Shown in pieces: positions 1 to 6,150 of a stretch of 6,499 bases of DNA. The notes beneath the pieces were generated by a model, which saw only the letters and a list, made by a program, of their open reading frames with translations, had not been told where the DNA came from and made no database searches. This DNA is from Bacteroidota bacterium (GTDB taxonomy: Bacteria > Bacteroidota > Bacteroidia > Bacteroidales > UBA1556). Each line of letters starts with the position of its first letter. Position 1 is the first letter of the stretch. Location of the stretch: positions 1-6,499 of the forward strand of contig QMPB01000268.1 of assembly GCA_003648395.1 (NCBI GenBank), read 5' to 3'. Both the position numbers and the translations under genes were made by a program.

Positions 1-43
1 ATGAAAAATGTATTGCTTTGAAATAATTTACTAAACTACCTTC

Positions 44-2431
44 CTAAAACTTCAAATTCAATCCAGCCATAAAATTAATTCCTGCCTGTGGAAAATACCC
101 ATCAATAACACCTCTACTTAAATCGCCATTACTATCATTGTAATTATAACTATAAACCCAGCCATTACTTACATACTTAGCATTAAAAATATTATTAATA
201 CTGAATACCAAACCAATCTCTTTTATCCATTTTGTTTGTATATTGTATTTCAGTATTAAATCAGTAACTGTGTATTCATCAAGGCTATTATAATTGTTTG
301 AGGTATTATCAATATACTGTTTACCAACAAATTTTGTATTAAGTAATATTGTAGCATTCTTAATTGGTGTAATTTCAAACTGATTAGCAGCAATAATATT
401 TGGAGAAAACGCAATATCAGTAGTTCCTAAATATGTAGAATCTTGCGACCAAGTATCCCAATTGTCAGCATATTCTGTAAAATCCATTATTTTATTCTGA
501 CTTAAGCTAACATTAGCATTCCAACTTAACCAATCTAAAAATCTAGCTCCAAAAACAAGCTCTACTCCTGCTCTATACGATTTATCGACATTTGTCATAA
601 TTGCTTCACCAACATTATTTATTTTACCAGTCATAACTAGTTGATCCTTATAATTCATTAAAAACAAATTAGACCTGAAAATAAAATTCTGTTGATTGTA
701 AGAATATCCAAGTTCAAGATCTGTCAATTTTTCCGCATTTGGCAACTTTCCATCATCAGCATCTCTAAAATCATTTCTACTAGGCTCTTTATTTGACACT
801 GCCACAGAGAAATACGTTTTATTATTCTCATTGAAAGAATAATTAATTCCTGCTTTAGGATTAATAAAATTATAAGAATAATTTCCATCAAGATTCTTAA
901 AATCATCATGAATTCCACTCATCCTATAATCAATTCTACGATATTGAATATCTCCAAAAACACCAAGATTATCATTTATTTGATAAGTAGCTTTTGTATA
1001 AAGAGTGTAAGTATTCTTGGTTCCATTATTTCTATACCACTCATAATCTTTTCCCATAAGTGCATATTCTGCCCAAATAATTTTACCAAAATGCTCATTA
1101 ATATAATGGTTTGCTGCTCCCCCTATGCTCACTTGCAAATTCTTTTTATTATTGTAATTCATAGAAAAAGTGAAACCCATAAAATCATTATCAAGCCATT
1201 TTTGCTGAACTAAATCGGTTCTTCTAATGGTATCATTACCTATAACATAATTAGGTAATCCGTATTTAGATAGTTTTTTGTTATCTTTTTTACTTTCGTA
1301 ATATCCACGACCTTTAGTATAATGTAAAGCTCCATTAAAATTCCAAAAAGCATTCACTTTTTTGGTATATAACATCTGATAATGATCTTGCTGATAGTTA
1401 TCAGTTTGATTATCGTAAGTATATGGATTGTAAGTTGGATTTGTAGCTATACTATCTTTCGGTATTCCATACCACGATTGATATGTTTTTTCTTTTCCCG
1501 AGAATACATTAAATCTAAGAATAGAATTCTTACCATAATAAGCAGCAGAAACAAAGAATGACTTTAAATCAGAACTTGCTCTATCAACATAACCATCGGA
1601 ACTAATTTTTGACAATCGAGTATCAAATGACCATTTGCCATCAATCAATCCCGAGTTAGCAGCAAATCTGTAGCGTTGAGTATTAAAAGAGCCATAGGAA
1701 GTATTAATTTCAGCACCAGGATTTTGCTCAAGTCCAGCAGTAAGCATATTAATGGAAGCACCAAAAGCTGCCGCCCCATTGCTTGAAGTACCAACTCCTC
1801 TTTGTATTTGCACACTATTTAGAGAAGAAGCAACGTCTGGCATATTCACCCACCAAACACCTTGACTTTCAGGGTCATTCATTGGAATACCATTTAGAGT
1901 TACATTAATACGACTAATGTCAGTTCCCCTAATTCTAATGGAAGTGTAACCCACCCCAGTACCAGCATCAGATGAACTCACCACAGAAGGTGTCATATTC
2001 AAAATATATGGTAAATCTTTCCCTAAATCAGCTTTTTTAATATCAGCTTTTGTAAGGTCAGAATAAGTAGTTCCAGTGCGTTCACTTGCCCTAGTTGCTG
2101 TAATAACTACTTCATCTTGCATAATTGCACTGGGATATAGAGTAATATCAACTCTTAAATCCTTTTCTACTGAAATTTCTTTGTCGAAATCTTCGTATCC
2201 TAAATAAGTTACCTTAATAGAATATTTTCCTGTTTTTACATTCTCAAACTTAAATTCACCTTCAAGATTGCTAACAGTTTTAAGCATAGTTCCATCAAGG
2301 CTAATTAAAGCAGAAGGTAGAGTTTGATTGTTTGATTTGTCAATAATTTTTCCACTGACAGAGAATTGTGCATACGACCATATTGGTACTAAGAGTGTAA
2401 ATAGCACAATTTGAATAATTGTTTTAAACAT
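44..2431 (-). CDS. TonB-dependent outer-membrane receptor, probable thiamine (or thiamine derivative) importer
   Basis: This 795-residue protein has the full TonB-dependent receptor layout. Residues 1-21 are a signal peptide ending SYA before Gln22. Residues about 23-100 form a carboxypeptidase-regulatory-like beta-sandwich, with LEGEFKFENVKTGKYSIKVTYLGY. typical of Bacteroidetes receptors. DEVVITATR (106-114) is the TonB-box region. The plug spans about 117-232 and shows IRIRGTDISRINVTLNGIP, the NDPESQG motif and VQIQRGVGTSSNGAAAFG. The rest is a 22-strand-type barrel ending in a terminal Phe (NLKF). Length is normal and nothing is broken. The start is set by the signal peptide; no Shine-Dalgarno motif precedes it. 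The family imports scarce ligands across the outer membrane using TonB-ExbBD energy. The thiamine assignment is inferred from the TPP riboswitch in its leader, not from the protein itself. No partner transporter (PnuT-like) or kinase gene is visible, but only 43 bases remain downstream. Confidence 0.93.
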   Translation of the reverse strand: MFKTIIQIVLFTLLVPIWSYAQFSVSGKIIDKSNNQTLPSALISLDGTMLKTVSNLEGEFKFENVKTGKYSIKVTYLGYEDFDKEISVEKDLRVDITLYPSAIMQDEVVITATRASERTGTTYSDLTKADIKKADLGKDLPYILNMTPSVVSSSDAGTGVGYTSIRIRGTDISRINVTLNGIPMNDPESQGVWWVNMPDVASSLNSVQIQRGVGTSSNGAAAFGASINMLTAGLEQNPGAEINTSYGSFNTQRYRFAANSGLIDGKWSFDTRLSKISSDGYVDRASSDLKSFFVSAAYYGKNSILRFNVFSGKEKTYQSWYGIPKDSIATNPTYNPYTYDNQTDNYQQDHYQMLYTKKVNAFWNFNGALHYTKGRGYYESKKDNKKLSKYGLPNYVIGNDTIRRTDLVQQKWLDNDFMGFTFSMNYNNKKNLQVSIGGAANHYINEHFGKIIWAEYALMGKDYEWYRNNGTKNTYTLYTKATYQINDNLGVFGDIQYRRIDYRMSGIHDDFKNLDGNYSYNFINPKAGINYSFNENNKTYFSVAVSNKEPSRNDFRDADDGKLPNAEKLTDLELGYSYNQQNFIFRSNLFLMNYKDQLVMTGKINNVGEAIMTNVDKSYRAGVELVFGARFLDWLSWNANVSLSQNKIMDFTEYADNWDTWSQDSTYLGTTDIAFSPNIIAANQFEITPIKNATILLNTKFVGKQYIDNTSNNYNSLDEYTVTDLILKYNIQTKWIKEIGLVFSINNIFNAKYVSNGWVYSYNYNDSNGDLSRGVIDGYFPQAGINFMAGLNLKF

Positions 2432-2464
2432 TTGTAATTTATTAAATAAGTTAAACTTTTGAAT

Positions 2465-2544
2465 AACATGGAGAGGTTCCTTGCCATTCTTAAATAAAAG
2501 TTTGCCCTAAAAGGATAAAAACCGAAGTGGACTTTATCCATGTT
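2465..2544 (-). promoter_or_regulatory. Putative riboswitch expression platform with alternative pairings
   Basis: In the leader RNA, AACAUGGA (2544-2537), which contains the 3' strand of aptamer stem P1, is perfectly complementary over 8 bases to UCCAUGUU (2472-2465), 33 bases before the receptor start codon. The same P1 strand also supplies the base of a local hairpin (2539-2513). P1, the local hairpin and the long-range helix therefore cannot all form in full at once, which is how riboswitch expression platforms work. The pairings are read directly from the sequence. Which one is the ON state, and whether control is at transcription or translation, cannot be decided by eye. Confidence 0.55.
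2513..2539 (-). terminator. Candidate terminator-like hairpin after the TPP aptamer
   Basis: On the minus strand GGATAAAGTCC (2539-2529) pairs with GGTTTTTATCC (2523-2513) around an ACTTC loop. The stem has 11 positions, with one U-U mismatch and one G-U pair. Four U residues follow directly (2512-2509), then the run is broken by AGGGC. It looks like a weak intrinsic terminator or a regulatory hairpin. Its first three bases (GGA) also belong to aptamer stem P1. The stem is A/U-rich and the U-run short, so strong termination is doubtful. Confidence 0.45.
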
Positions 2545-2619
2545 CCTACGCCGGCATTATCCGGTTCAGGTAATATGGGTTTGATCTCAGCCCTAAATAT
2601 TGAGGCACCCCTTAATGAA
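2537..2619 (-). ncRNA. TPP riboswitch aptamer (THI element) in the receptor leader
   Basis: Read on the minus strand, this stretch contains the conserved TPP-aptamer blocks in order: GGGGTGCC (2611-2604), GGGCTGAGA (about 2593-2585), and ACCTGAACCGGATAATGCCG followed by GCGTAGGAA (about 2572-2543). The expected stems can be drawn. P1 is UUCAU (2619-2615) with AUGGA (2541-2537), P2 is GGGGU with AACCC, P3 is short, P4 is CCU with AGG, and P5 is CCGG with CCGG. The CUGAGA and GGAUAAUGCC segments that hold the pyrimidine and pyrophosphate ends of TPP in known structures are intact. One departure is GTAGGAA where GTAGGGA is common. It sits 106 bases before the receptor start codon, and known TPP riboswitches normally lower expression when TPP is plentiful. 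Confidence 0.96.
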
Positions 2620-2626
2620 ATCGTTG

Positions 2627-2656
2627 CAAAATTATTCAAAATAATAATGCTGGAAA
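2627..2656 (-). promoter_or_regulatory. Bacteroidetes-type promoter for the riboswitch-receptor transcript
   Basis: On the minus strand TAATTTTG (2634-2627) matches the TAnnTTTG -7 consensus of the Bacteroidetes primary sigma factor. A TTTC (2656-2653), one base from the TTTG -33 consensus, lies 18 bases further upstream. The predicted transcription start falls about 4-7 bases after the -7 box, near 2620-2623, immediately before aptamer stem P1 at 2619. That fit with the riboswitch is the main reason for accepting the match. The 3' end of the upstream membrane-protein gene is about 90 bases away. Confidence 0.6.
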
Positions 2657-2724
2657 CATTAAGTTATGGATTTATTTACCGGTATAGAGTAAACAAATTC
2701 TACAATTTAATATTCTTCAAAATT

Positions 2725-3561
2725 CTATTTCAGACCTGTCTCAATCTTACCAGTTTCATTATCTAGTTCAGAACCACCCATAGAGTGAGGAATCATATAC
2801 ATTGCAAAAATAACTATAGTTGCAATAATAGGCCATAACTTATTATGAGGATTCTTTTTCAAAACAACAAAAGCAACTAACCAGAAAATCCAAGCAAAGA
2901 TTGTTTTATTATCTGTCCAATCGCCACCAAAAGGCCAACCAGTCCATAATTCACCAAAAGCATAAAGCTGAACTAAAGGACCTAGTATTAATCCGCCAAT
3001 TCCTAATGCAATAAGAGTTAGTGTTGCAAATTTCCTTGTTTTATCTCCATTTGCTAAAGCCTCCACTCCTGCTCTTGTAGCAACAATAAGAGAGATAATC
3101 ATAAATATTATATGAGGAATAAGAATATAGCGAGGCACAAAACCCTTAAAACGAACAACTACGGGTTCATCTTTGGTAATATTGACCTTTTCATTTCCTT
3201 TGTATAATTCAATTCTATACTCAACCTTTCCTGCTGATGGCTGTTCTGGAAGTGTTGCACTTAAAAATGTTTTATCATCTTCTGTTTTAAGAAGCATCTC
3301 CTCCTTTGTCCATTCTTCATTTACTTTATATCTTTTGTAAAAAATAATAGCTTTAACATCTGTATCTTCAATTGGAATCTTAATATCACAAGGCGATCCT
3401 ATTTCATTAGAGCGTAGTAACTTCAATTTGTACTGTTGTCCAGCTAATTCTATATTTACCTTTTTTGGATATGTTGGTCCTGTCATGCGTTGGTAAAACA
3501 TAGCACTAATAGTGATTACAACTGTAATTGTCCAAAGTAAAAATGATTTTGATTTACTCAT
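2725..3561 (-). CDS. Unrecognised membrane protein with periplasmic domain and five predicted helices
   Basis: I do not recognise this 278-residue protein as a named family. Residues 7-24 form an N-terminal membrane anchor after MSKSK. Residues about 25-140 are a soluble beta-rich region, probably periplasmic. Four more hydrophobic helices follow at about 144-164, 178-203, 219-234 and 243-258. Basic loops (NGDKTRK and KKNPHNK) put the N-terminus and those loops in the cytoplasm. The segment about 200-219, with GELWTGWPFGGDWTDNK, then lies outside, as does the C-terminal tail IPHSMGGSELD. His150 and His259 both fall near the outer membrane face, a geometry that could hold a metal or heme, but this is speculation. 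It may be cotranscribed with nothing: it is the only minus-strand gene before the divergent regulator, and the receptor downstream has its own promoter. The start at 3561 gives a sensible anchor; no Shine-Dalgarno sequence is seen. Confidence 0.85.
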   Translation of the reverse strand: MSKSKSFLLWTITVVITISAMFYQRMTGPTYPKKVNIELAGQQYKLKLLRSNEIGSPCDIKIPIEDTDVKAIIFYKRYKVNEEWTKEEMLLKTEDDKTFLSATLPEQPSAGKVEYRIELYKGNEKVNITKDEPVVVRFKGFVPRYILIPHIIFMIISLIVATRAGVEALANGDKTRKFATLTLIALGIGGLILGPLVQLYAFGELWTGWPFGGDWTDNKTIFAWIFWLVAFVVLKKNPHNKLWPIIATIVIFAMYMIPHSMGGSELDNETGKIETGLK

Positions 3562-3579
3562 ATTTAAGTATTTGAATAT

Positions 3580-3630
3580 TCATATTATTAATTGGCAAAT
3601 GTAGAAATACTTTGGCAATTAATAATATGA
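3580..3630. repeat. Near-perfect 20-bp inverted repeat in the divergent promoter region
   Basis: Arms 3580-3599 and 3611-3630 are reverse complements at 19 of 20 positions, with an 11-base spacer (3600-3610). The only mismatch is G3595 against G3615. As a result the inner part of each arm reads TTGGCAA on the plus strand. The element starts 18 bases before the membrane-protein start codon (3561) and surrounds that gene's putative -7 box. It could be a protein-binding operator, or a hairpin in any transcript crossing it. The arms are AT-rich (ATTAATAATAT-like), but their length and pairing are well beyond chance for such sequence. Confidence 0.85.
3596..3603 (-). promoter_or_regulatory. Candidate -7 box for the membrane-protein gene
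   Basis: The minus-strand sequence TACATTTG matches the Bacteroidetes TAnnTTTG -7 consensus and lies 35 bases before the start codon at 3561. It sits in the inner arm and spacer of the inverted repeat, so a protein bound to the repeat would cover it. No convincing TTTG -33 element is seen at the expected distance, so this is a single-box call. Confidence 0.35.
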
Positions 3631-3767
3631 TTTTTATTTCATAAAAACTTTGTAAATTTAACTAGCAAATAATAAATCAAGATAAACACGTCATAATCAA
3701 ACTATTATAAATTTACTTGAAAACTGAAATACTAATAATAATTCTCAATAATTATAGCATTTTTTCT

Positions 3768-3775
3768 TAGTTTTG
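3768..3775 (+). promoter_or_regulatory. Candidate -7 box for the Crp/Fnr-type regulator gene
   Basis: TAGTTTTG matches the TAnnTTTG -7 consensus. It would start transcription near 3780, giving a leader of about 40 bases before the ATG at 3821. No good TTTG -33 element is visible at the usual distance, so support is one box plus position. Confidence 0.35.
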
Positions 3776-3820
3776 TAGGAATTATAAATTTAGAATTTAT
3801 CATTTATTATATTTTTCATT

Positions 3821-4903
3821 ATGAACTCACAAAACAAGGAATTAGTTTGTCTATACAAGGTTGATGAAGTATTAGGTAATTATGAAAATAGTATCGTAGA
3901 TACTTTTCAGGAACTTGTTAAAATTATACCGCAAGGATGGAGATACCCTACTCATTGTGAGGTTTCTATTGAATGGAATGAAAAAACAGTACAATCTGAG
4001 AAATTCAAAAATTCAGTACTTAAAATGCAATCTGATATTATTTTAGAAGGCAATAAGATTGGTAAAATTACTCTAGTTTATACTAAACAAATGAGAGAAG
4101 AAAAAGGTGTTTTTCTAACAGGCGAACATCAACTTTTTAAAAGTATTACAAATAAAATAACATCATTTCTCACTTATCACAATCTTCAGCAAACAATTTC
4201 TGAATTACAATCAAAATCTAAGCGAACAGATAACATTGATCATACTGAAGAGGATATAATAAAATGGCTAAAACAACAGGATTTAACTAAGGAAGAAATA
4301 AAACAACTTTTGAGAGTAAAAATTCAGTTTAAAAAAGGAGAAACTATTTTCAAACAAGGAGCTATTACATCGTACATCATTTTATTAACTAATGGTTTAG
4401 CAAAAAACTATGTTGAAGGCAATTTTGATAAAGGGTTTAATTTTAAGATTGTAAAACCTATCTCTTTTGTTGGCTTATCTTCTGTTTACGGTAAGAATGT
4501 ATATGCTTTTTCGGGTAGTGCTCTTACAAAATGTACTGCATATTTAATAGACATTCAAACATTTAGAAGTATTATGAATAGAAATTCTTCTTTTACTAAT
4601 AGAATTCTAAATTGGTACTGTAATATTACTCAGCACCACCTAAAAAGAATGTCATCTATTGCTAATAAACAAGCACTGGGTCGTTTATCAGAAATACTTA
4701 TTTATCTTTCTGAAGACATCTTTAATGAAAGAATTGAAACTTCAAATGTATCGAGAAAAGATATTGCAGAGCTAGCCGCTATGAGTACTGAAAGTGCTGT
4801 TAGATTTCTTTCTGACCTAAAAAAGGATAAAATAATTGATATTTCTACTAACTATATAGATATTAGAAAAAAAGATGTACTTAGACTTTTAAGTAATAAT
4901 TAG
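3821..4903 (+). CDS. Crp/Fnr-type transcription regulator with an N-terminal kinase-type sensory module
   Basis: This 360-residue protein is over 100 residues longer than an ordinary Crp/Fnr protein. Residues about 6-117 resemble a sensory module known mainly from the front of histidine kinases: an ELVCLYKV start, the signature IIPQGWRYP (35-43), a second half ending GKITLVYTKQM, then GVFLTGEHQLF (97-106). A short helical linker (about 118-165) follows. Residues about 167-255 form the cyclic-nucleotide-binding-type jelly roll (FKKGETIFKQG). A long dimerisation-type helix comes next, then a Crp-type winged helix at about 308-345, with SRKDIAELAAMSTESAVRFL as the helix-turn-helix and DLKKDKIIDI after it. 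The phosphate-binding cassette of cAMP binders (a GExxxxR pattern) is not seen, nor is an Fnr-type cysteine cluster, so the ligand is unknown. It is transcribed divergently from the membrane-protein gene and may control it or itself. Confidence 0.88.
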   Translation: MNSQNKELVCLYKVDEVLGNYENSIVDTFQELVKIIPQGWRYPTHCEVSIEWNEKTVQSEKFKNSVLKMQSDIILEGNKIGKITLVYTKQMREEKGVFLTGEHQLFKSITNKITSFLTYHNLQQTISELQSKSKRTDNIDHTEEDIIKWLKQQDLTKEEIKQLLRVKIQFKKGETIFKQGAITSYIILLTNGLAKNYVEGNFDKGFNFKIVKPISFVGLSSVYGKNVYAFSGSALTKCTAYLIDIQTFRSIMNRNSSFTNRILNWYCNITQHHLKRMSSIANKQALGRLSEILIYLSEDIFNERIETSNVSRKDIAELAAMSTESAVRFLSDLKKDKIIDISTNYIDIRKKDVLRLLSNN

Positions 4904-4910
4904 AAAATGA

Positions 4911-4944
4911 GTTAAAAGTTAAAAGTTAGAAGTTTTAAGTTGGA
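4911..4944 (+). repeat. Degenerate heptad tandem repeat (GTTAAAA)
   Basis: Just after the regulator stop codon come five consecutive units starting GTT: GTTAAAA, GTTAAAA, GTTAGAA, GTTTTAA and a six-base GTTGGA. The first two are identical and the later ones drift. It looks like a slippage-derived simple repeat in a 155-bp intergenic stretch (4904-5058) that otherwise holds no recognisable gene or strong terminator. ACTTTTAA (4885-4892) can pair with TTAAAAGT (4912-4919) across the stop codon, but that hairpin is weak. Confidence 0.7.
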
Positions 4945-5058
4945 GTTACAATAAAACACCTAAGCTGATAACCTATAAACTCAACAACACAGATTAACAA
5001 ATCACCAAATAAACAAATAAGCAAGTATAATCAACCAACTTAACAATAGCTATTTTCC

Positions 5059-5835
5059 ATGCCTACATTCTTATTTAATGAGATTATTTTTGGACCTGTT
5101 AAGTCGAGAAGACTTGGGATAAGCTTAGGTGTCAATCTTCTTCCTGAGGATTATAAGTATTGCACTTATAATTGTCTTTATTGTGAATGTGGTTGGACTC
5201 TTAAATCTGACAAAAAAGTAAAACTCCACACTAGAGAAGAAATAAAACAAACTCTAGAAGCTAAGCTAAAAGAAATGCTAGCTGATAATTATCCACCCGA
5301 TAATATTACCTTTGCAGGAAATGGTGAACCTACTATTCATCCTGAATTTACTGAAATAATTGACGATACTATTAAGCTAAGAGATGAATACTTCCCAAAA
5401 GCACAAATTTCTGTTTTAAGTAATGCTACTCAAATCCATAAAACTAAAATTGTAAATGCACTACTAAAAGTCGATCAGAATATTCTTAAACTTGACAGTG
5501 CTATTGACAAAACTTACCAAATAATTAATCAACCTATTTCAAGTATTACTGTTAGAACATTAGTAGATAGATTAAAGGTTTTTAATGGTAATCTTTCTAT
5601 TCAAACGCTATTTATTAAAGGGAATTACAAAGGAGATTATTTTGACAACACAACCGATGAAGAAGTAGATAAATGGATAGAATTGCTACAAGAGATTAAG
5701 CCCAAAACGGTAATGATATATCCTATTGCAAGGGATACACCTCACAGTGATTTGGAGAAAATTGATTCTACCACATTAAAAAACATAGGAGAGAAAGTTA
5801 GGGCTCTTGGCTTTAATGTAAATATCTATAGTTAA
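5059..5835 (+). CDS. Radical SAM protein of the COG0731 (TYW1-like) group, substrate unknown
   Basis: This 258-residue cytoplasmic protein carries the radical S-adenosylmethionine signature CTYNCLYC (Cys35, Cys39, Cys42), which should hold the [4Fe-4S] cluster that cleaves SAM. The lead-in FGPVKSRRLGISLGVNLLP (11-29) and the ECGW just after the cluster are typical of the bacterial COG0731 group. FAGNGEPTIHPEF (85-97) is the GGE-like SAM-binding strand, and SVLSNAT (118-124) the next barrel strand. COG0731 is named for archaeal wyosine synthase TYW1. Here the only cysteines are 35, 39, 42 and 44, so the second cluster of TYW1 cannot be built, and there is no flavodoxin domain. Wyosine synthesis is therefore not a safe assignment. 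The start at 5059 matches the family N-terminus. The DUF3820 gene begins 4 bases after the stop, suggesting cotranscription and possibly coupled translation. Confidence 0.92.
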   Translation: MPTFLFNEIIFGPVKSRRLGISLGVNLLPEDYKYCTYNCLYCECGWTLKSDKKVKLHTREEIKQTLEAKLKEMLADNYPPDNITFAGNGEPTIHPEFTEIIDDTIKLRDEYFPKAQISVLSNATQIHKTKIVNALLKVDQNILKLDSAIDKTYQIINQPISSITVRTLVDRLKVFNGNLSIQTLFIKGNYKGDYFDNTTDEEVDKWIELLQEIKPKTVMIYPIARDTPHSDLEKIDSTTLKNIGEKVRALGFNVNIYS

Positions 5836-5839
5836 TATT

Positions 5840-6070
5840 ATGCAAGAAATAAAGCCAGACAATAGTGAATTAATTAAAGCCATTAATATGAAAATGCCTT
5901 TTGGTAAATATAAAGGTAGAATTCTTTTAAATTTACCAGAAAGCTATCTTGTTTGGTTTCGTCAGAAAGGATTTCCAAAAGGTAAAATTGGGGAGCAATT
6001 ACATCTCATGTATGAAATAAAGCTTAATGGATTGGAAGATAGCTTAAAAGTTTTTATCAAAAGACATTAA
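5840..6070 (+). CDS. DUF3820 family small protein
   Basis: This 76-residue protein matches the DUF3820 family. The motifs are MPFGKYKGRILLNLPESYLV (19-38) followed by WFRQKGFPKGKIGEQL and the closing EIKLNGLEDSL. The family's Pfam label refers to a quorum-sensing-regulated virulence factor from one member, but its molecular role is not established. A similar FGKYKG...LP..YL.W motif occurs at the C-terminus of exonuclease-X-like proteins, hinting at nucleic-acid processing; that is only an analogy. The ATG at 5840 lies 4 bases after the radical SAM stop. An internal ATG at codon 17 or 19 would remove only the non-conserved leader, so the exact start is uncertain. No membrane segment or signal peptide is present. 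Confidence 0.88.
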   Translation: MQEIKPDNSELIKAINMKMPFGKYKGRILLNLPESYLVWFRQKGFPKGKIGEQLHLMYEIKLNGLEDSLKVFIKRH

Positions 6071-6150
6071 TACATTAATCTAATGCCTCAAGACAACTAT
6101 TGTTAAGCAATCTACGTCATTATAAAGTGTAATCGATAAAATATTTATAA

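Noticed and set aside
724..918. A 64-codon minus-strand open frame inside the receptor gene
   Set aside because: It is an out-of-frame Ile/Leu/Met-rich translation within the receptor coding sequence, with no independent support.
908..1213. A 101-codon plus-strand open frame inside the receptor gene
   Set aside because: It is antisense to the beta-barrel coding region, which is intact and well matched to its family. The low-complexity Ile/Ser-rich translation is typical of a shadow frame.
2672..2700. TTTAC/GTAAA pairing as a terminator for the membrane-protein gene
   Set aside because: The stem is only 5 bp, has a nine-base loop and is not followed by a U-run.
2527..2766. A 79-codon open frame on the plus strand
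   Set aside because: It runs antisense through the TPP riboswitch and into the end of the membrane-protein gene. Its composition follows from the aptamer consensus and it resembles no protein.
3580..3630. The inverted repeat as a standard Crp or Fnr binding site
   Set aside because: Known Crp/Fnr sites are about 14-22 bp palindromes with half-sites like TGTGA or TTGAT and a short spacer. This element has 20-bp arms, an 11-base spacer and neither half-site, so binding by the neighbouring regulator is only a possibility.
4911..4944. The heptad tract as part of a CRISPR array
   Set aside because: The units are 6-7 bases, adjacent and without spacers, and no cas-like gene is present.
5059..5835. 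Naming the radical SAM gene as wyosine synthase TYW1
   Set aside because: The extra N-terminal cysteines for the second iron-sulfur cluster are absent, as is any flavodoxin domain, so only the broad COG0731 group is supported.
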